Shown piece after piece: positions 41,687 to 49,685 of a DNA stretch of 64,000 bases. Source of the DNA: Brevibacillus brevis NBRC 100599 (GTDB taxonomy: Bacteria; Bacillota; Bacilli; Brevibacillales; Brevibacillaceae). The translations under genes were made by a program, and so were the position numbers. The notes beneath the pieces were generated by a model. The model was not told where the DNA came from. It made no database searches and saw only the letters and a program-made list of their open reading frames with translations. Positions within the stretch are counted from its first letter, which is position 1. Every line of letters begins with the position of its first letter. The stretch lies in contig NC_012491.1 of assembly GCF_000010165.1 (NCBI RefSeq), forward strand, positions 2,487,501 to 2,551,500, given 5' to 3'.

Positions 41687-42715
41687 TTGATTCAAAATGT
41701 TACGGTGATTGGTGCCGGAAGCTGGGGAACGGCACTTGCTACAGTCTTGGCGGACAACGGTCATCAGGTCACGCTTTGGGTGCGGGATACCAGGCTGGCA
41801 GAAGAAATAAACAGCAAGCATGTGAATGAAAAGTACCTGCCGGGAGAAAAGCTATCAGCTAACATAGTGGCGACGACCAACATTCAAGAGGCTGTAGTAG
41901 GGAAGCGCATTGTTCTTCTCGTTGTTCCTTCCCATGCCATGCGCCAAATCTGTCAGCAAGTGGCTCCGCACCTGGAACCGGATGTCCTTTTGATTCATGC
42001 GACAAAAGGCTTTGAATTGCAAAGCTTGAAGCGAATGTCAGAAGTTATTTCGGAAGAGGTGCCGAAAGAGATTGCGTCCAGATTGGCTGTGTTATCAGGA
42101 CCGAGCCATGCCGAGGAAGTAGTCAAACGGCAACCAACGACAGTTGTGATGGCGTCTGAATCGAAAGAAAGCATGCTGCGTTCTCAGGATTTGCTGATGA
42201 ATACGAATTTTCGTGTGTATACCAACCCGGACCTGATTGGCGCTGAGATCGCCGGAGCGTTGAAGAACATCATTGCACTTGGTGCAGGGATGTCGGATGG
42301 CTTAGGGTATGGAGACAACGCGAAGGCAGCCCTGTTGACCCGTGGCTTGGCGGAAATTAGCCGGCTGGGCATCAAGCTCGGTGCTAAGCCGCTTACGTTT
42401 TCAGGTTTGGCTGGTGTTGGCGATTTGATTGCCACATGTACGAGTAAACACAGCAGAAACTGGCGTGCAGGCTATATGCTCGGACAAGGAAAAAAACTCG
42501 ATGACGTACTGGCACAGATGGGGATGGTCGTCGAAGGCGTTCGCACGACAAATGCAGCCTTTTCGTTATCGCAACGCGAGCAGGTTGAAATGCCAATCAC
42601 TACGGTTCTGTACGGCATGCTGTTTGAAGGAAAAGAAGCTCGTCAAGGCGTGGAAGAACTGATGGGGCGCGGAAAAACCTTTGAAATGGCGTACCTCAAT
42701 CCCGATGCCGAATAA
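41687..42715 (+). CDS. gpsA: glycerol-3-phosphate dehydrogenase [NAD(P)+]
   Basis: A 342-residue enzyme reducing dihydroxyacetone phosphate to glycerol-3-phosphate for phospholipids. NAD(P) motif VIGAGSWGTALA (~residues 8-19); catalytic Lys in AGALKNIIALGAGM; substrate region GLAGVGDLIATC. The start is TTG at 41687, five bases behind GGAGGGGG; the ATG at 41663 lacks a site. The gene completes the der-plsY-gpsA block. Confidence 0.94.
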   Translation: MIQNVTVIGAGSWGTALATVLADNGHQVTLWVRDTRLAEEINSKHVNEKYLPGEKLSANIVATTNIQEAVVGKRIVLLVVPSHAMRQICQQVAPHLEPDVLLIHATKGFELQSLKRMSEVISEEVPKEIASRLAVLSGPSHAEEVVKRQPTTVVMASESKESMLRSQDLLMNTNFRVYTNPDLIGAEIAGALKNIIALGAGMSDGLGYGDNAKAALLTRGLAEISRLGIKLGAKPLTFSGLAGVGDLIATCTSKHSRNWRAGYMLGQGKKLDDVLAQMGMVVEGVRTTNAAFSLSQREQVEMPITTVLYGMLFEGKEARQGVEELMGRGKTFEMAYLNPDAE

Positions 42716-42731
42716 GTCATGAATGAAGTAT

Positions 42732-42760
42732 CACCGATTTAGGCTTCTGCACATACCATA
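42732..42760 (+). promoter_or_regulatory. putative SigK promoter of spoVIF
   Basis: CATACCATA (42752-42760) fits the SigK -10 consensus CATANNNTA exactly, and CAC (42732-42734) fits the -35 (mAC) with a 17-base gap. spoVIF is a late mother-cell gene in Bacillus, so the match is meaningful. Confidence 0.5.
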
Positions 42761-42780
42761 GGGTGAAAGCCCATGTGCAG
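42747..42780 (+). repeat. stem-loop directly before the spoVIF ribosome site
   Basis: CTGCACAT (42747-42754) pairs with ATGTGCAG (42773-42780), with an inner GGG/CCC pairing. The 3' arm abuts GAGGAG. Because the 5' arm overlaps the -10, most transcripts would lack it, so it may act as a DNA palindrome. Confidence 0.45.
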
Positions 42781-42793
42781 GAGGAGATTTCAC

Positions 42794-43060
42794 ATGAATA
42801 ATATGTCGAAACGACTTTTTGAGCGCTTGCAAGGGAAAGCAACGGAAAATGTCGATGAAGAAAAGCTTCGCTCACTAGCCGGTCAGGTCAAGCGCAGTGA
42901 TTTTGAAGACGAGACCAAGCTGCGTCAAATCATTCGCACGCTCGCTACCCTTAGTGGCAAGCAATTAACTCCTGAAAAGGAAGATAAGGTCATTGAGATG
43001 TTTCGCAATCAGGAAATCAATCTGGGTGACATGTCGACCTTGACCAAGCTGCTCAAATAA
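42794..43060 (+). CDS. spoVIF: stage VI sporulation protein F
   Basis: An 88-residue soluble, helical, charged protein (MSKRLFERLQGKATENVDEE..., TLATLSGKQLTPEKEDKVIEMF) matching SpoVIF, required for proper coat assembly and germination in Bacillus. In B. subtilis (yjcC) it is made late under SigK with GerE, agreeing with the SigK-like promoter here. ATG at 42794 follows GGAGGAG; in-frame ATG at 42773 lies in the hairpin. Confidence 0.85.
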   Translation: MNNMSKRLFERLQGKATENVDEEKLRSLAGQVKRSDFEDETKLRQIIRTLATLSGKQLTPEKEDKVIEMFRNQEINLGDMSTLTKLLK

Positions 43061-43164
43061 GAGAAATGGGCGATTATGCCCGTTACCTGCAACAAAAACC
43101 GTCATACAGTAAGACTAGGAACAATCATGGCTCTACAGGGACATGGCTGACCTACAGATTGCAA

Positions 43165-43197
43165 GAAAAAAAGAGGGATCTTATCCCTCTTTTTTTC
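43165..43197. terminator. bidirectional terminator between spoVIF and a convergent gene
   Basis: AAAAAAAGAGGGAT and ATCCCTCTTTTTTT form a stem with A and T tracts on each side. The minus-strand gene's stop codon (43183-43181) lies within it. Confidence 0.85.
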
Positions 43198-43669
43198 GTT
43201 CCTTGGTGCTGCCGCTTACCTGTGTAATCAGGTTCTGGACCAAAGGGGATTGCAGGAGACCCAGTAATTGCCCGATATCTATATTGGCCAAAAGGTTGCC
43301 TAAGCCTGATTCCTGCGGGGGTGGTGTTTCTGCTGCCTTTTGTGGCTCTGGGGCAGCTTTGCGTTTGCCAGCAGTAGCAGGCTTTTCGGCAACAACTTCA
43401 GGCTCAGGTGTGCGTTTTCCGAGGTTCTCAATCATCTCCATCGCCCCGTACAACGAATCCATCGTGTCTTCTACCTGCCGAATCGTGCTGCCGATTCCTT
43501 TGATATTATGGCGCATTTTTGAAACAGAGGTGCGTAAATCAACCGCGGGCAGGATTTTTTTCGGTGAAATAGAAAGGGAGACATTTTCGACTTGGTCGCT
43601 TAATTTTTTGCTGGGTATAGGCGCGTATGGATTCCGCCATTTCCGATTACTTACTTTATTACTCAACAT
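43181..43669 (-). CDS. protein of unknown function, possibly spore-associated
   Basis: A 162-residue protein without a signal peptide. A central helical segment (KMRHNIKGIGSTIRQVEDTMDSLYGAMEMIENLGKR) is followed by a disordered Pro/Ala/Lys/Glu stretch (~95-125) and a C-terminal LANIDIGQLLGLLQSPLVQNL helix with low charge. I cannot assign a family. The ATG at 43669 is preceded by GGAGGGA; a longer frame from 43783 lacks a site and overlaps the divergent promoter. Location among sporulation genes is only circumstantial. Confidence 0.65.
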   Translation of the reverse strand: MLSNKVSNRKWRNPYAPIPSKKLSDQVENVSLSISPKKILPAVDLRTSVSKMRHNIKGIGSTIRQVEDTMDSLYGAMEMIENLGKRTPEPEVVAEKPATAGKRKAAPEPQKAAETPPPQESGLGNLLANIDIGQLLGLLQSPLVQNLITQVSGSTKERKKEG

Positions 43670-43758
43670 TTCATCCCTCCAATGGGCGAATTCATCAGGA
43701 TAGTCTATGCGAATGTCTAGTATTAGGTTCGCAAGCGTCAGACGATGAGGGGGAAATA

Positions 43759-43767
43759 TGGTATAAT
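43759..43767 (+). promoter_or_regulatory. extended -10 promoter upstream of the DUF2768 gene
   Basis: TGGTATAAT is a perfect extended -10 element; the -35 region is poor. It lies 34 bases before the ATG at 43801. Confidence 0.55.
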
Positions 43768-43800
43768 AAAGCAAAAAATGCAAAGGATGCTGCAGTCCCG

Positions 43801-43989
43801 ATGTATATTGATCCTATGACAAAGATGAACATTTCCTTAATCGCCATTGGACTCATGTTCGTCTGCAATTTACTTATGATCTTTGCCAGGAAAATAACCA
43901 ATGGGTTCTTGCGGTTCCTTGTGAAGACCATCGCATTCTTACTATTACTCGTCGTGCTTGTCATGATTTTGATTGTGATTTTTGTCTAG
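43801..43989 (+). CDS. DUF2768 (YphE-like) small membrane protein
   Basis: A 62-residue protein with two transmembrane helices (ISLIAIGLMFVCNLLMIFAR and FLLLLVVLVMILIVIFV) separated by a short basic loop. Size, topology and position after gpsA fit the DUF2768/YphE family of spore formers, of unknown function. ATG at 43801 has AAAGGATG upstream at long spacing; ATG at 43816 is an alternative. The frame is open back to 43627 but the promoter lies within that part. Confidence 0.7.
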   Translation: MYIDPMTKMNISLIAIGLMFVCNLLMIFARKITNGFLRFLVKTIAFLLLLVVLVMILIVIFV

Positions 43990-44001
43990 GGAGGATAAAC
44001 G

Positions 44002-44298
44002 ATGTCAACAATCACACTACTTACTCGTGCAGGCAGTCATGAAGTCTCGATCGAGTTGAATCAATCCATTGTTGATCTTGCGAAAAAGAATAACATTGTG
44101 TGGGGCCATGCATGCCAAAGAGGGGTATGTGCACAATGCCGTACTCAAGTTTTGGAAGGGGCAGAGTACTTAAACGAAGTGACACCAGAAGAAAAACTGC
44201 GATTGCGAAAGGCTGAACGCACAGACGGCTACAGATTAGGCTGCCAGACAAAGGTTGTTTCATCAGGAACAGTCAAGGTAGCTCATCGGCCGTACTAG
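44002..44298 (+). CDS. 2Fe-2S ferredoxin (first of a tandem pair)
   Basis: A 98-residue plant-type ferredoxin. Cysteines follow the C-x4-C-x2-C pattern in ACQRGVCAQCRTQV (~residues 36-49), with the fourth in GCQTKV (~85). No signal or extra domain. It should carry one [2Fe-2S] cluster and shuttle electrons; the partner is unknown. ATG at 44002 behind GGGAGGA, 12 bases after the DUF2768 gene. The second ferredoxin follows after 16 bases. Confidence 0.85.
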   Translation: MSTITLLTRAGSHEVSIELNQSIVDLAKKNNIVWGHACQRGVCAQCRTQVLEGAEYLNEVTPEEKLRLRKAERTDGYRLGCQTKVVSSGTVKVAHRPY

Positions 44299-44314
44299 TA
44301 AAGGAAGTGACGGA

Positions 44315-44662
44315 ATGGGGAAAGTAACCTTTCTCCCGAGCAAGAAGAGTGTAAAGGCGCGGACAGGGCAAACCTTGGTCGGTGTAGCTTCGTCAGCTCG
44401 CGTCGTAATCCCGCAGAGATGCGGTGGACACGCATCTTGTCTGATGTGCCGCGTGGTCGTTGAGAATGGCCTGCTGTGCCCGCCAACGGCACTGGAAAAG
44501 CGAAAGCTGCCTGAAAAGGATCTGGCGAATGGGATTCGTTTGGCCTGTCAGGCAAAAACGACAGAAAAGGATTGTACAGTCAGGATTCCAGAAAGCAAGC
44601 TGAAATCAGTGGTAGCGGCTGCACTCGAGCGACAACGCAAAGAAAATGAAGATGGAATGTAA
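44315..44662 (+). CDS. 2Fe-2S ferredoxin (second of a tandem pair)
   Basis: A 115-residue ferredoxin-fold protein paralogous to the previous gene. Cluster ligands occur in RCGGHASCLMCRVVV (C-x5-C-x2-C, one residue longer than the usual spacing) and LACQAKT. The C-terminal extension is basic (KLKSVVAAALERQRKE). ATG at 44315 after AAGGAAGTGA. The downstream lipoprotein starts 16 bases past its stop. Confidence 0.8.
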   Translation: MGKVTFLPSKKSVKARTGQTLVGVASSARVVIPQRCGGHASCLMCRVVVENGLLCPPTALEKRKLPEKDLANGIRLACQAKTTEKDCTVRIPESKLKSVVAAALERQRKENEDGM

Positions 44663-44678
44663 GAGGTGTATACATAAG

Positions 44679-45407
44679 ATGTGGCAATCGTGGCGAAAAT
44701 CGTTCAAGCTTGTGATCAGTTTGACGATTCTGACTACCCTTTTATCTGGATGCTTGTATCCGGATGAGCGCAGAGCAGAGAATCAAATTCCTAGTACCTT
44801 TTTTGTAGATGCAACGCAAAAAGCGGTTGAGCAATTCCAGAAAGACACAGCAGTGTTGCCAATCGAAACGAAATCCCTTGATACTCCTATTTTTGAAAAA
44901 TACGAGATTGATTTCCGCAAGATGATTCCGAAATACATGCCGGATGTACCTGGGAATGCATTTGAAAAAGGCGGCGTATACAAGTACGTACTGATTGATG
45001 TGGAAACAAAACCCACAGTCAAGCTCATTCACTTGACCGCTGTCAGCACAGTGGGGGATGTACAAAGCGAAGTAGACCGTTACAAGAATCATTTCGAAAA
45101 GCTGCCTATACTCGCTGACTTGGGGAATGGATACTATTCCATTGATCATGACCGGCTCGGTTTAAAAGCGTGGCAAGTACCGTCGACAATGGGGACTTAC
45201 TTATTGCCACTGATCATGAACGCTGAAGGACAAGTCGGAATTGATTACGCTGCGGATATCGCGAAATTGCTTCGGGATACAAAAGTAACCGTGCCGGAAA
45301 AAACAGACCCGAGGTATGTGCTGGCGCGCAATTCCATGTTCGTACCCGCGAAATCGTTTCCATATGAAATGGTCGATGGTGATCCGAAACTTCTCAAACT
45401 AAATTAA
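44679..45407 (+). CDS. lipoprotein of unknown function (YphF-like)
   Basis: A 242-residue protein with a signal peptide and lipobox LLSGC (Cys near residue 25), so it is predicted to be an outer-face lipoprotein. No further motif is recognised in the mature part. Its position directly upstream of spoIVA matches B. subtilis yphF. ATG at 44679 follows AAGAGGTG; the frame extends back to 44646 in the ferredoxin gene without a site. Terminator downstream. Confidence 0.78.
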   Translation: MWQSWRKSFKLVISLTILTTLLSGCLYPDERRAENQIPSTFFVDATQKAVEQFQKDTAVLPIETKSLDTPIFEKYEIDFRKMIPKYMPDVPGNAFEKGGVYKYVLIDVETKPTVKLIHLTAVSTVGDVQSEVDRYKNHFEKLPILADLGNGYYSIDHDRLGLKAWQVPSTMGTYLLPLIMNAEGQVGIDYAADIAKLLRDTKVTVPEKTDPRYVLARNSMFVPAKSFPYEMVDGDPKLLKLN

Positions 45408-45414
45408 CTTCGTG

Positions 45415-45447
45415 AAAAACGACTCGCATCAGGGTCGTTTTTTTTTT
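45415..45447 (+). terminator. intrinsic terminator after the lipoprotein gene
   Basis: AAAAACGAC and GTCGTTTTT with a 10-base loop and a run of ten or more Ts. Confidence 0.85.
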
Positions 45448-45531
45448 GTTCTAGTTAACACAAAAATACATATATTTGTACTGTCCACAAAACTAGTACG
45501 AGATTCCCTACGAAAATACTGGCGGTCAGGG

Positions 45532-45557
45532 ATAATTCGGAAAATCGGTCATAGTGT
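45532..45557 (+). promoter_or_regulatory. possible SigE promoter of spoIVA
   Basis: ATAATT (45532-45537) and CATAGTGT (45550-45557) resemble SigE elements (ATA ... CATACAnT) at slightly short spacing. Expected because spoIVA is a SigE gene in Bacillus; the match is imperfect. Confidence 0.35.
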
Positions 45558-45586
45558 AAAAATAGACAAATAGAAGGAGGTCATCG

Positions 45587-47068
45587 ATGGTGGAACGAGT
45601 CGACATCTTTAAAGACATTGCCGAGCGGACGGGCGGAGACATCTACCTCGGAGTGGTAGGCCCTGTTCGTACGGGAAAGTCGACCTTTATCAAGCGGTTT
45701 ATGGAGCAAGTTGTCATCCCGAATATCAACTCTGAAGCGGAGCGGATAAGAGCGACAGATGAGTTGCCGCAGAGCGCTTCAGGACGAACAATCATGACAA
45801 CAGAGCCCAAATTTGTTCCGAATCAGGCCGTTAACGTACATGTGACAGAAGGACTCAGCATCAATGTCCGCCTCGTTGACTGCGTTGGCTATACGGTAGA
45901 AGGGGCAAAGGGCTTTGAAGACGACAATGGCCCAAGAATGGTAAATACACCTTGGTATGAAGAGCCTGTACCATTTGAGGAAGCGGCCGAAGTCGGAACA
46001 CGCAAGGTTATCCAGGAACACTCGACAATCGGGATTGTTGTGACAACGGATGGCAGCATCGCGGAAATACCGCGTGTAGGATACATCGATGCAGAGGAGC
46101 GGGTTGTAAACGAGCTGAAGGAAGTCGGAAAACCGTTCGTGATCGTTGTGAACTCGACGCGTCCGCGCTCTGATGAAGCACAAAACCTTCGGGTACAACT
46201 CCAAGAAAAATACGATGTACCAGTCGTTGCTTTGTCGGTTGATCATATGACCGAGCAGGAAATCTTGCTCCTCATGAGAGAAGTCCTGTTCGAATTCCCA
46301 GTTCATGAAGTAAATGTCAATCTGCCGAGCTGGGTAATGGTGCTGGAAAACGGGCACTGGCTGCGTCAGAACTACGAGGAAGCTGTACGTGAGACCGTGC
46401 AGGACATCCGCCGGTTACGCGATGTGGACCGTGTCGTCGGCTTCTTCAATGACTATGACTTCGTAGAGAGAGCCTCTCTTGCTGGTATGCACATGGGGCA
46501 AGGGATCGCAGAGATTGACCTCTACGCGCCAGATGAACTGTATGACCGCATCTTGATGGAAATTGTCGGAGTAGAGATAAATGGCAAAGATCATTTGCTG
46601 AAAATCATGCAGGAGTTCGCACATGCCAAGCGCGAGTTTGATCAGGTAGCGGAAGCATTGCACATGGTCCGAAGTACGGGCTACGGTATAGCAGCCCCGT
46701 CGTTGCATGAAATGACCTTGGACGAACCTGAACTAATCCGCCAGGGACCGCGCTTTGGTGTCAGACTTAAAGCAACAGCGCCATCTATTCACATGATTCG
46801 GGTGGATGTCGAGTCTGAATTTGCTCCAATTATCGGTACAGAGAAGCAGAGTGAAGAGCTTGTCCGCTATCTGATGCAAGACTTTGACAAAGACCCGCTT
46901 TCCATCTGGAACTCCGATATTTTTGGACGCTCTCTCCATTCCATCGTAAGAGAGGGTATTCAGGCAAAAATTACTATGATGCCAGACAACGCCAGATACA
47001 AATTACAGGAGACATTGGGTCGAATCATCAACGAGGGATCGGGTGGCCTGATAGCGATCATACTCTAA
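45587..47068 (+). CDS. spoIVA: stage IV sporulation protein A
   Basis: A 493-residue ATPase that polymerises on the forespore surface to form the coat basement layer. N-terminal P-loop GPVRTGKSTFIKRF (~residues 25-38) with TRAFAC-GTPase-like Walker B/sensor regions, then a middle domain and the C-terminal region ending GSGGLIAIIL, which in B. subtilis contacts SpoVM at the membrane. Full length. ATG at 45587 with AAGGAGG. Terminator at 47107-47138. Confidence 0.96.
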   Translation: MVERVDIFKDIAERTGGDIYLGVVGPVRTGKSTFIKRFMEQVVIPNINSEAERIRATDELPQSASGRTIMTTEPKFVPNQAVNVHVTEGLSINVRLVDCVGYTVEGAKGFEDDNGPRMVNTPWYEEPVPFEEAAEVGTRKVIQEHSTIGIVVTTDGSIAEIPRVGYIDAEERVVNELKEVGKPFVIVVNSTRPRSDEAQNLRVQLQEKYDVPVVALSVDHMTEQEILLLMREVLFEFPVHEVNVNLPSWVMVLENGHWLRQNYEEAVRETVQDIRRLRDVDRVVGFFNDYDFVERASLAGMHMGQGIAEIDLYAPDELYDRILMEIVGVEINGKDHLLKIMQEFAHAKREFDQVAEALHMVRSTGYGIAAPSLHEMTLDEPELIRQGPRFGVRLKATAPSIHMIRVDVESEFAPIIGTEKQSEELVRYLMQDFDKDPLSIWNSDIFGRSLHSIVREGIQAKITMMPDNARYKLQETLGRIINEGSGGLIAIIL

Positions 47069-47106
47069 TAAATAGTTCCAAAGTCCTATAAATAACAAAT
47101 AGAGGG

Positions 47107-47138
47107 AAGGCATCTGACATGACGAGATGCCTTTTTTT
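47107..47138 (+). terminator. intrinsic terminator after spoIVA
   Basis: AAGGCATCT and AGATGCCTT around a 9-base loop, followed by TTTTT. Confidence 0.88.
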
Positions 47139-47170
47139 CTTGTATTTCGTTCAATTTCGACAGGAGGGGC

Positions 47171-47199
47171 TTGAATTTAAGAAATCGGTGTATTACTAT
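47171..47199 (+). promoter_or_regulatory. putative SigA promoter of hup
   Basis: TTGAAT (47171-47176), 17-base spacer, TACTAT (47194-47199), ~107 bases upstream of hup. Confidence 0.5.
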
Positions 47200-47305
47200 A
47201 AGCTTGTCAGATCGGTAAAAACAACCATTCGTGTATAAAACGCTTCGTTTCGGTTAAGAAAAATAATAGCTAGGACTTGGTGTTCTTTGAGGGGAGGTGA
47301 ATATA

Positions 47306-47578
47306 ATGAACAAAACAGAACTGATTGCAAAAGTGGCTGAAACCACAGAACTCACCAAGAAAGATGCAACAAAAGCAGTTGATGCAGTTCTTGACGCAAT
47401 TGCAGATGCATTGAAAACTGGTGATAAAGTCCAACTGATCGGCTTTGGTAACTTCGAAGTTCGTGAACGTGCGGCTCGTAAAGGTCGTAACCCACAAACT
47501 GGTGAAGAGATCGAAATCGCTTCCAGCAAAGTACCTGCGTTTAAACCAGGTAAACAACTCAAAGACTCCATCAAGTAG
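47306..47578 (+). CDS. hup: DNA-binding protein HU
   Basis: A 90-residue histone-like protein. The whole HU fold is visible: [11 protein letters not shown]-terminal helices, [25 protein letters not shown]-binding arm (split here by description, residues ~46-70) and a C-terminal [13 protein letters not shown] helix. It compacts DNA; in B. subtilis HBsu is essential. The ATG at 47306 is eight bases behind GGGGAGGTGA. Own terminator downstream. Confidence 0.96.
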   Translation: MNKTELIAKVAETTELTKKDATKAVDAVLDAIADALKTGDKVQLIGFGNFEVRERAARKGRNPQTGEEIEIASSKVPAFKPGKQLKDSIK

Positions 47579-47607
47579 TTGTTTCTTTTGAGAACGAAGC
47601 ACTTACA

Positions 47608-47643
47608 TAAAAAAATCCACATTGATAAAATGTGGGTTTTTTT
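47608..47643 (+). terminator. intrinsic terminator after hup
   Basis: AATCCACATT and AATGTGGGTT around a short loop, followed by a seven-T run. Confidence 0.85.
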
Positions 47644-47814
47644 CTATCTACATACAGTTTGCCTATGAGAATTCTGGGATATCTTTTTGTCTTTTTTTAA
47701 ACGATATGGTAAGATTGGCTTTGATTGCGAGCAGGCACTAAGTCTGGCACTGATTTGGAGCAGGCAGACCTTAGTGATGAGAAACAAGGCGTATGCCGTT
47801 ACGTAGGAGGTACA

Positions 47815-48378
47815 ATGATGAACGTCGACTTAGATAAAATACAGCAAGCTGTTCGCATGATCCTAGAGGCAGTGGGGGATGATCCTGATCGTGAAGGAGT
47901 GCTGGATACCCCTAAGCGAGTTGCGAAAATGTACGCCGAAGTATTTGAGGGCATGCATATAGACGAAGAGCAGTATTTCGAGACTGTCTTTAGCGAAGAT
48001 CATGAGGAAATGGTGTTAGTAAAGGACATTCCGTTTTACTCTATGTGTGAGCATCACTTGGTTCCCTTCTTCGGAAAAGCGCATGTCGCTTACGTACCGC
48101 GTGGAGGCCGCGTAGTAGGACTGAGCAAGCTCGCGCGTGCGGTCGATACCGTGGCGAAACGTCCGCAGTTGCAGGAAAGAATTACAGCGACAGTAGCTGA
48201 CTCGATTATGCGCAAGCTCGATCCGCACGGCGTAGTTGTGGTAGTAGAGGCAGAGCATATGTGCATGACAATGCGTGGCGTGAAAAAGCCAGGCTCAAAA
48301 ACGATCACCTCTGCTGTTCGCGGTATGTTTGAGAAAGATGCGGCTGCGCGTGCAGAAGTCATTAGTTTGATGCGCTAA
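47815..48378 (+). CDS. folE: GTP cyclohydrolase I
   Basis: A 187-residue enzyme (MtrA in B. subtilis) making dihydroneopterin triphosphate, the first step of folate synthesis. Zinc ligands and catalytic residues are in [10 protein letters not shown] (~residues 73-82) and [13 protein letters not shown] at 47815 or 47818 follows TAGGAGG; the open frame to 47725 has no site. In B. subtilis folE (mtrA) and mtrB form one operon; here a tRNA gene and a lytic transglycosylase gene lie between them. Confidence 0.95.
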   Translation: MMNVDLDKIQQAVRMILEAVGDDPDREGVLDTPKRVAKMYAEVFEGMHIDEEQYFETVFSEDHEEMVLVKDIPFYSMCEHHLVPFFGKAHVAYVPRGGRVVGLSKLARAVDTVAKRPQLQERITATVADSIMRKLDPHGVVVVVEAEHMCMTMRGVKKPGSKTITSAVRGMFEKDAAARAEVISLMR

Positions 48379-48405
48379 TCAGAATGCAAAAATAAGGAAA
48401 TTATA

Positions 48406-48434
48406 TTGACTCTATAGGTAAAATATTGTATAGT
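48406..48434 (+). promoter_or_regulatory. SigA promoter of tRNA-Pro
   Basis: TTGACT (48406-48411), 17-base spacer, TATAGT (48429-48434), 14 bases upstream of the tRNA. Confidence 0.7.
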
Positions 48435-48447
48435 ACGGATGTACAGT

Positions 48448-48524
48448 CGGGATGTGGCGCAGCCCGGTAGCGCGCACCCTTGGGGTGGGTGAGGTCCAGG
48501 GTTCGAATCCCTGCATTCCGACCA
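48448..48524 (+). tRNA. tRNA-Pro (anticodon GGG), CCA encoded
   Basis: A full cloverleaf: acceptor CGGGATG/CATTCCG, D stem GCGC/GCGC, anticodon stem CACCC/GGGTG around TTGGGGT (anticodon GGG, reading CCC and CCU), T arm CAGGG-TTCGAAT-CCCTG and encoded CCA at 48522-48524. A strong promoter precedes and a terminator follows, so it is a stand-alone unit. Confidence 0.95.
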
Positions 48525-48540
48525 TCTACATATAACAATC

Positions 48541-48569
48541 AGAAGCCTTGAACAGAGGCTTCTTTTTTT
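48541..48569 (+). terminator. intrinsic terminator after tRNA-Pro
   Basis: AGAAGCC and GGCTTCT around TTGAACAGA, followed by Ts. Confidence 0.85.
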
Positions 48570-48675
48570 GTGTATAATTGCTACTCTCCCAAGTAGTACC
48601 AATTTGCTATTGGCTTCCTGATCTTTCTTTTTTATAATGATAGGTAGACAAGCTAGGGAAGGGTTGTTCAATGCT

Positions 48676-49347
48676 ATGAAGGTGCCTGTATCACTTCAAC
48701 CATATTTGCAAACATTACCGCAAAACCATGATGCCTCTTCGCTTTCATATGGAGACGAGGGGCTCTTCTCGGACATCTTGCAGTCCCAGTTAGCAACAAC
48801 CGGCCAGCGGGTAATCAGTTCGCAGGAGATTTTGGCCAAACTAGATGGATCCAGGAGCTGGAAGATTCCTACGCAGATTCAAAATGAGCAGTCCTTGTCT
48901 TTTGCCAAAGGGCCATCTGTTCCTACTCCGGAAATCTTGGACAAGATTGATCAGACAGCGAAAGCGATCGGAGTGAACGTTGATCTGGTGAGAGAGGTCG
49001 TTAGGGCTGAATCCAATTTCAATCCGAATGTAGAATCTCACGCAGGGGCAAAGGGCTTGATGCAGCTGATGGACAATACGGCAAAAGCCATGCAAGTCCG
49101 CAATGTATACGACCCTGATGAAAACCTTGAAGGTGGAACAAAATATTTAAAATCGCTTTTGGATCGTTATGATGGAGATGTGAAAGTAGCACTTGCTGCT
49201 TACAATGCTGGCCCAGGTCGGATGAGTCGTCTGGGAATCAGCAGTGATGACGAGCTAGAAGCGAAGTTTGACCAATTGCCGCAAGAGACACAGCGCTATG
49301 TAGACAAGATCATGAGCCGTCTGGAGTCAGAAGGGGCATCATACTAG
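48676..49347 (+). CDS. lytic transglycosylase (SLT domain)
   Basis: A 223-residue protein whose last ~130 residues form a Slt70-type transglycosylase domain: catalytic Glu in [20 protein letters not shown], then [12 protein letters not shown]. The N-terminal ~85 residues are unstructured in appearance and no signal peptide is visible, as in several Bacillus phage/flagella-related SLT proteins; secretion route unclear. Start uncertain: ATG at 48676 lies 12 bases after AAGGGAAGGG; a TTG at 48664 is in frame. It lies between tRNA-Pro and mtrB. Confidence 0.82.
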   Translation: MKVPVSLQPYLQTLPQNHDASSLSYGDEGLFSDILQSQLATTGQRVISSQEILAKLDGSRSWKIPTQIQNEQSLSFAKGPSVPTPEILDKIDQTAKAIGVNVDLVREVVRAESNFNPNVESHAGAKGLMQLMDNTAKAMQVRNVYDPDENLEGGTKYLKSLLDRYDGDVKVALAAYNAGPGRMSRLGISSDDELEAKFDQLPQETQRYVDKIMSRLESEGASY

Positions 49348-49384
49348 ACGTACGCGCATACCGTATTGGTCAGGAGGAAACACA

Positions 49385-49615
49385 TTGGCACAATCATCGG
49401 GATTTAATCAGGATTATTTCGTAGTCAAAGCGAAGGAAAATGGCGTTCATGTGATTGGATTAACAAGAGGCACTGATACGCGTTTTCATCATACAGAGAA
49501 GCTCGATAAAGGCGAAGTCATGATTTTTCAATTTACGGAGCACACCTCTGCAATTAAAGTGCGAGGAAAAGCAGTGATTTACTCGCAGCATGGCGTCGTG
49601 GATACGACCGAATAA
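49385..49615 (+). CDS. mtrB: trp RNA-binding attenuation protein (TRAP)
   Basis: A 76-residue TRAP. It forms an 11-subunit ring that, with bound tryptophan, wraps RNA containing (G/U)AG triplets. Typical sequence: [51 protein letters not shown], with the RNA-contacting Lys/Glu/Lys residues of KAKE, KLDKGE and KVRGK. TTG at 49385 after GGAGGAAA. Its likely target, an 11-triplet leader, lies in this same window upstream of trpE. Confidence 0.96.
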   Translation: MAQSSGFNQDYFVVKAKENGVHVIGLTRGTDTRFHHTEKLDKGEVMIFQFTEHTSAIKVRGKAVIYSQHGVVDTTE

Positions 49616-49636
49616 AGAACAAGTCGTTTTGCTAAG

Positions 49637-49661
49637 AAGCAGGCATAGCCTGCTTTTTTTG
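49637..49661 (+). terminator. intrinsic terminator after mtrB
   Basis: AAGCAGGC and GCCTGCTT with a 2-4 base loop, then TTTTTT; 22 bases past the mtrB stop. Confidence 0.8.
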
Positions 49662-49685
49662 TTTGTACAATGGAGGAGAGGAGGG

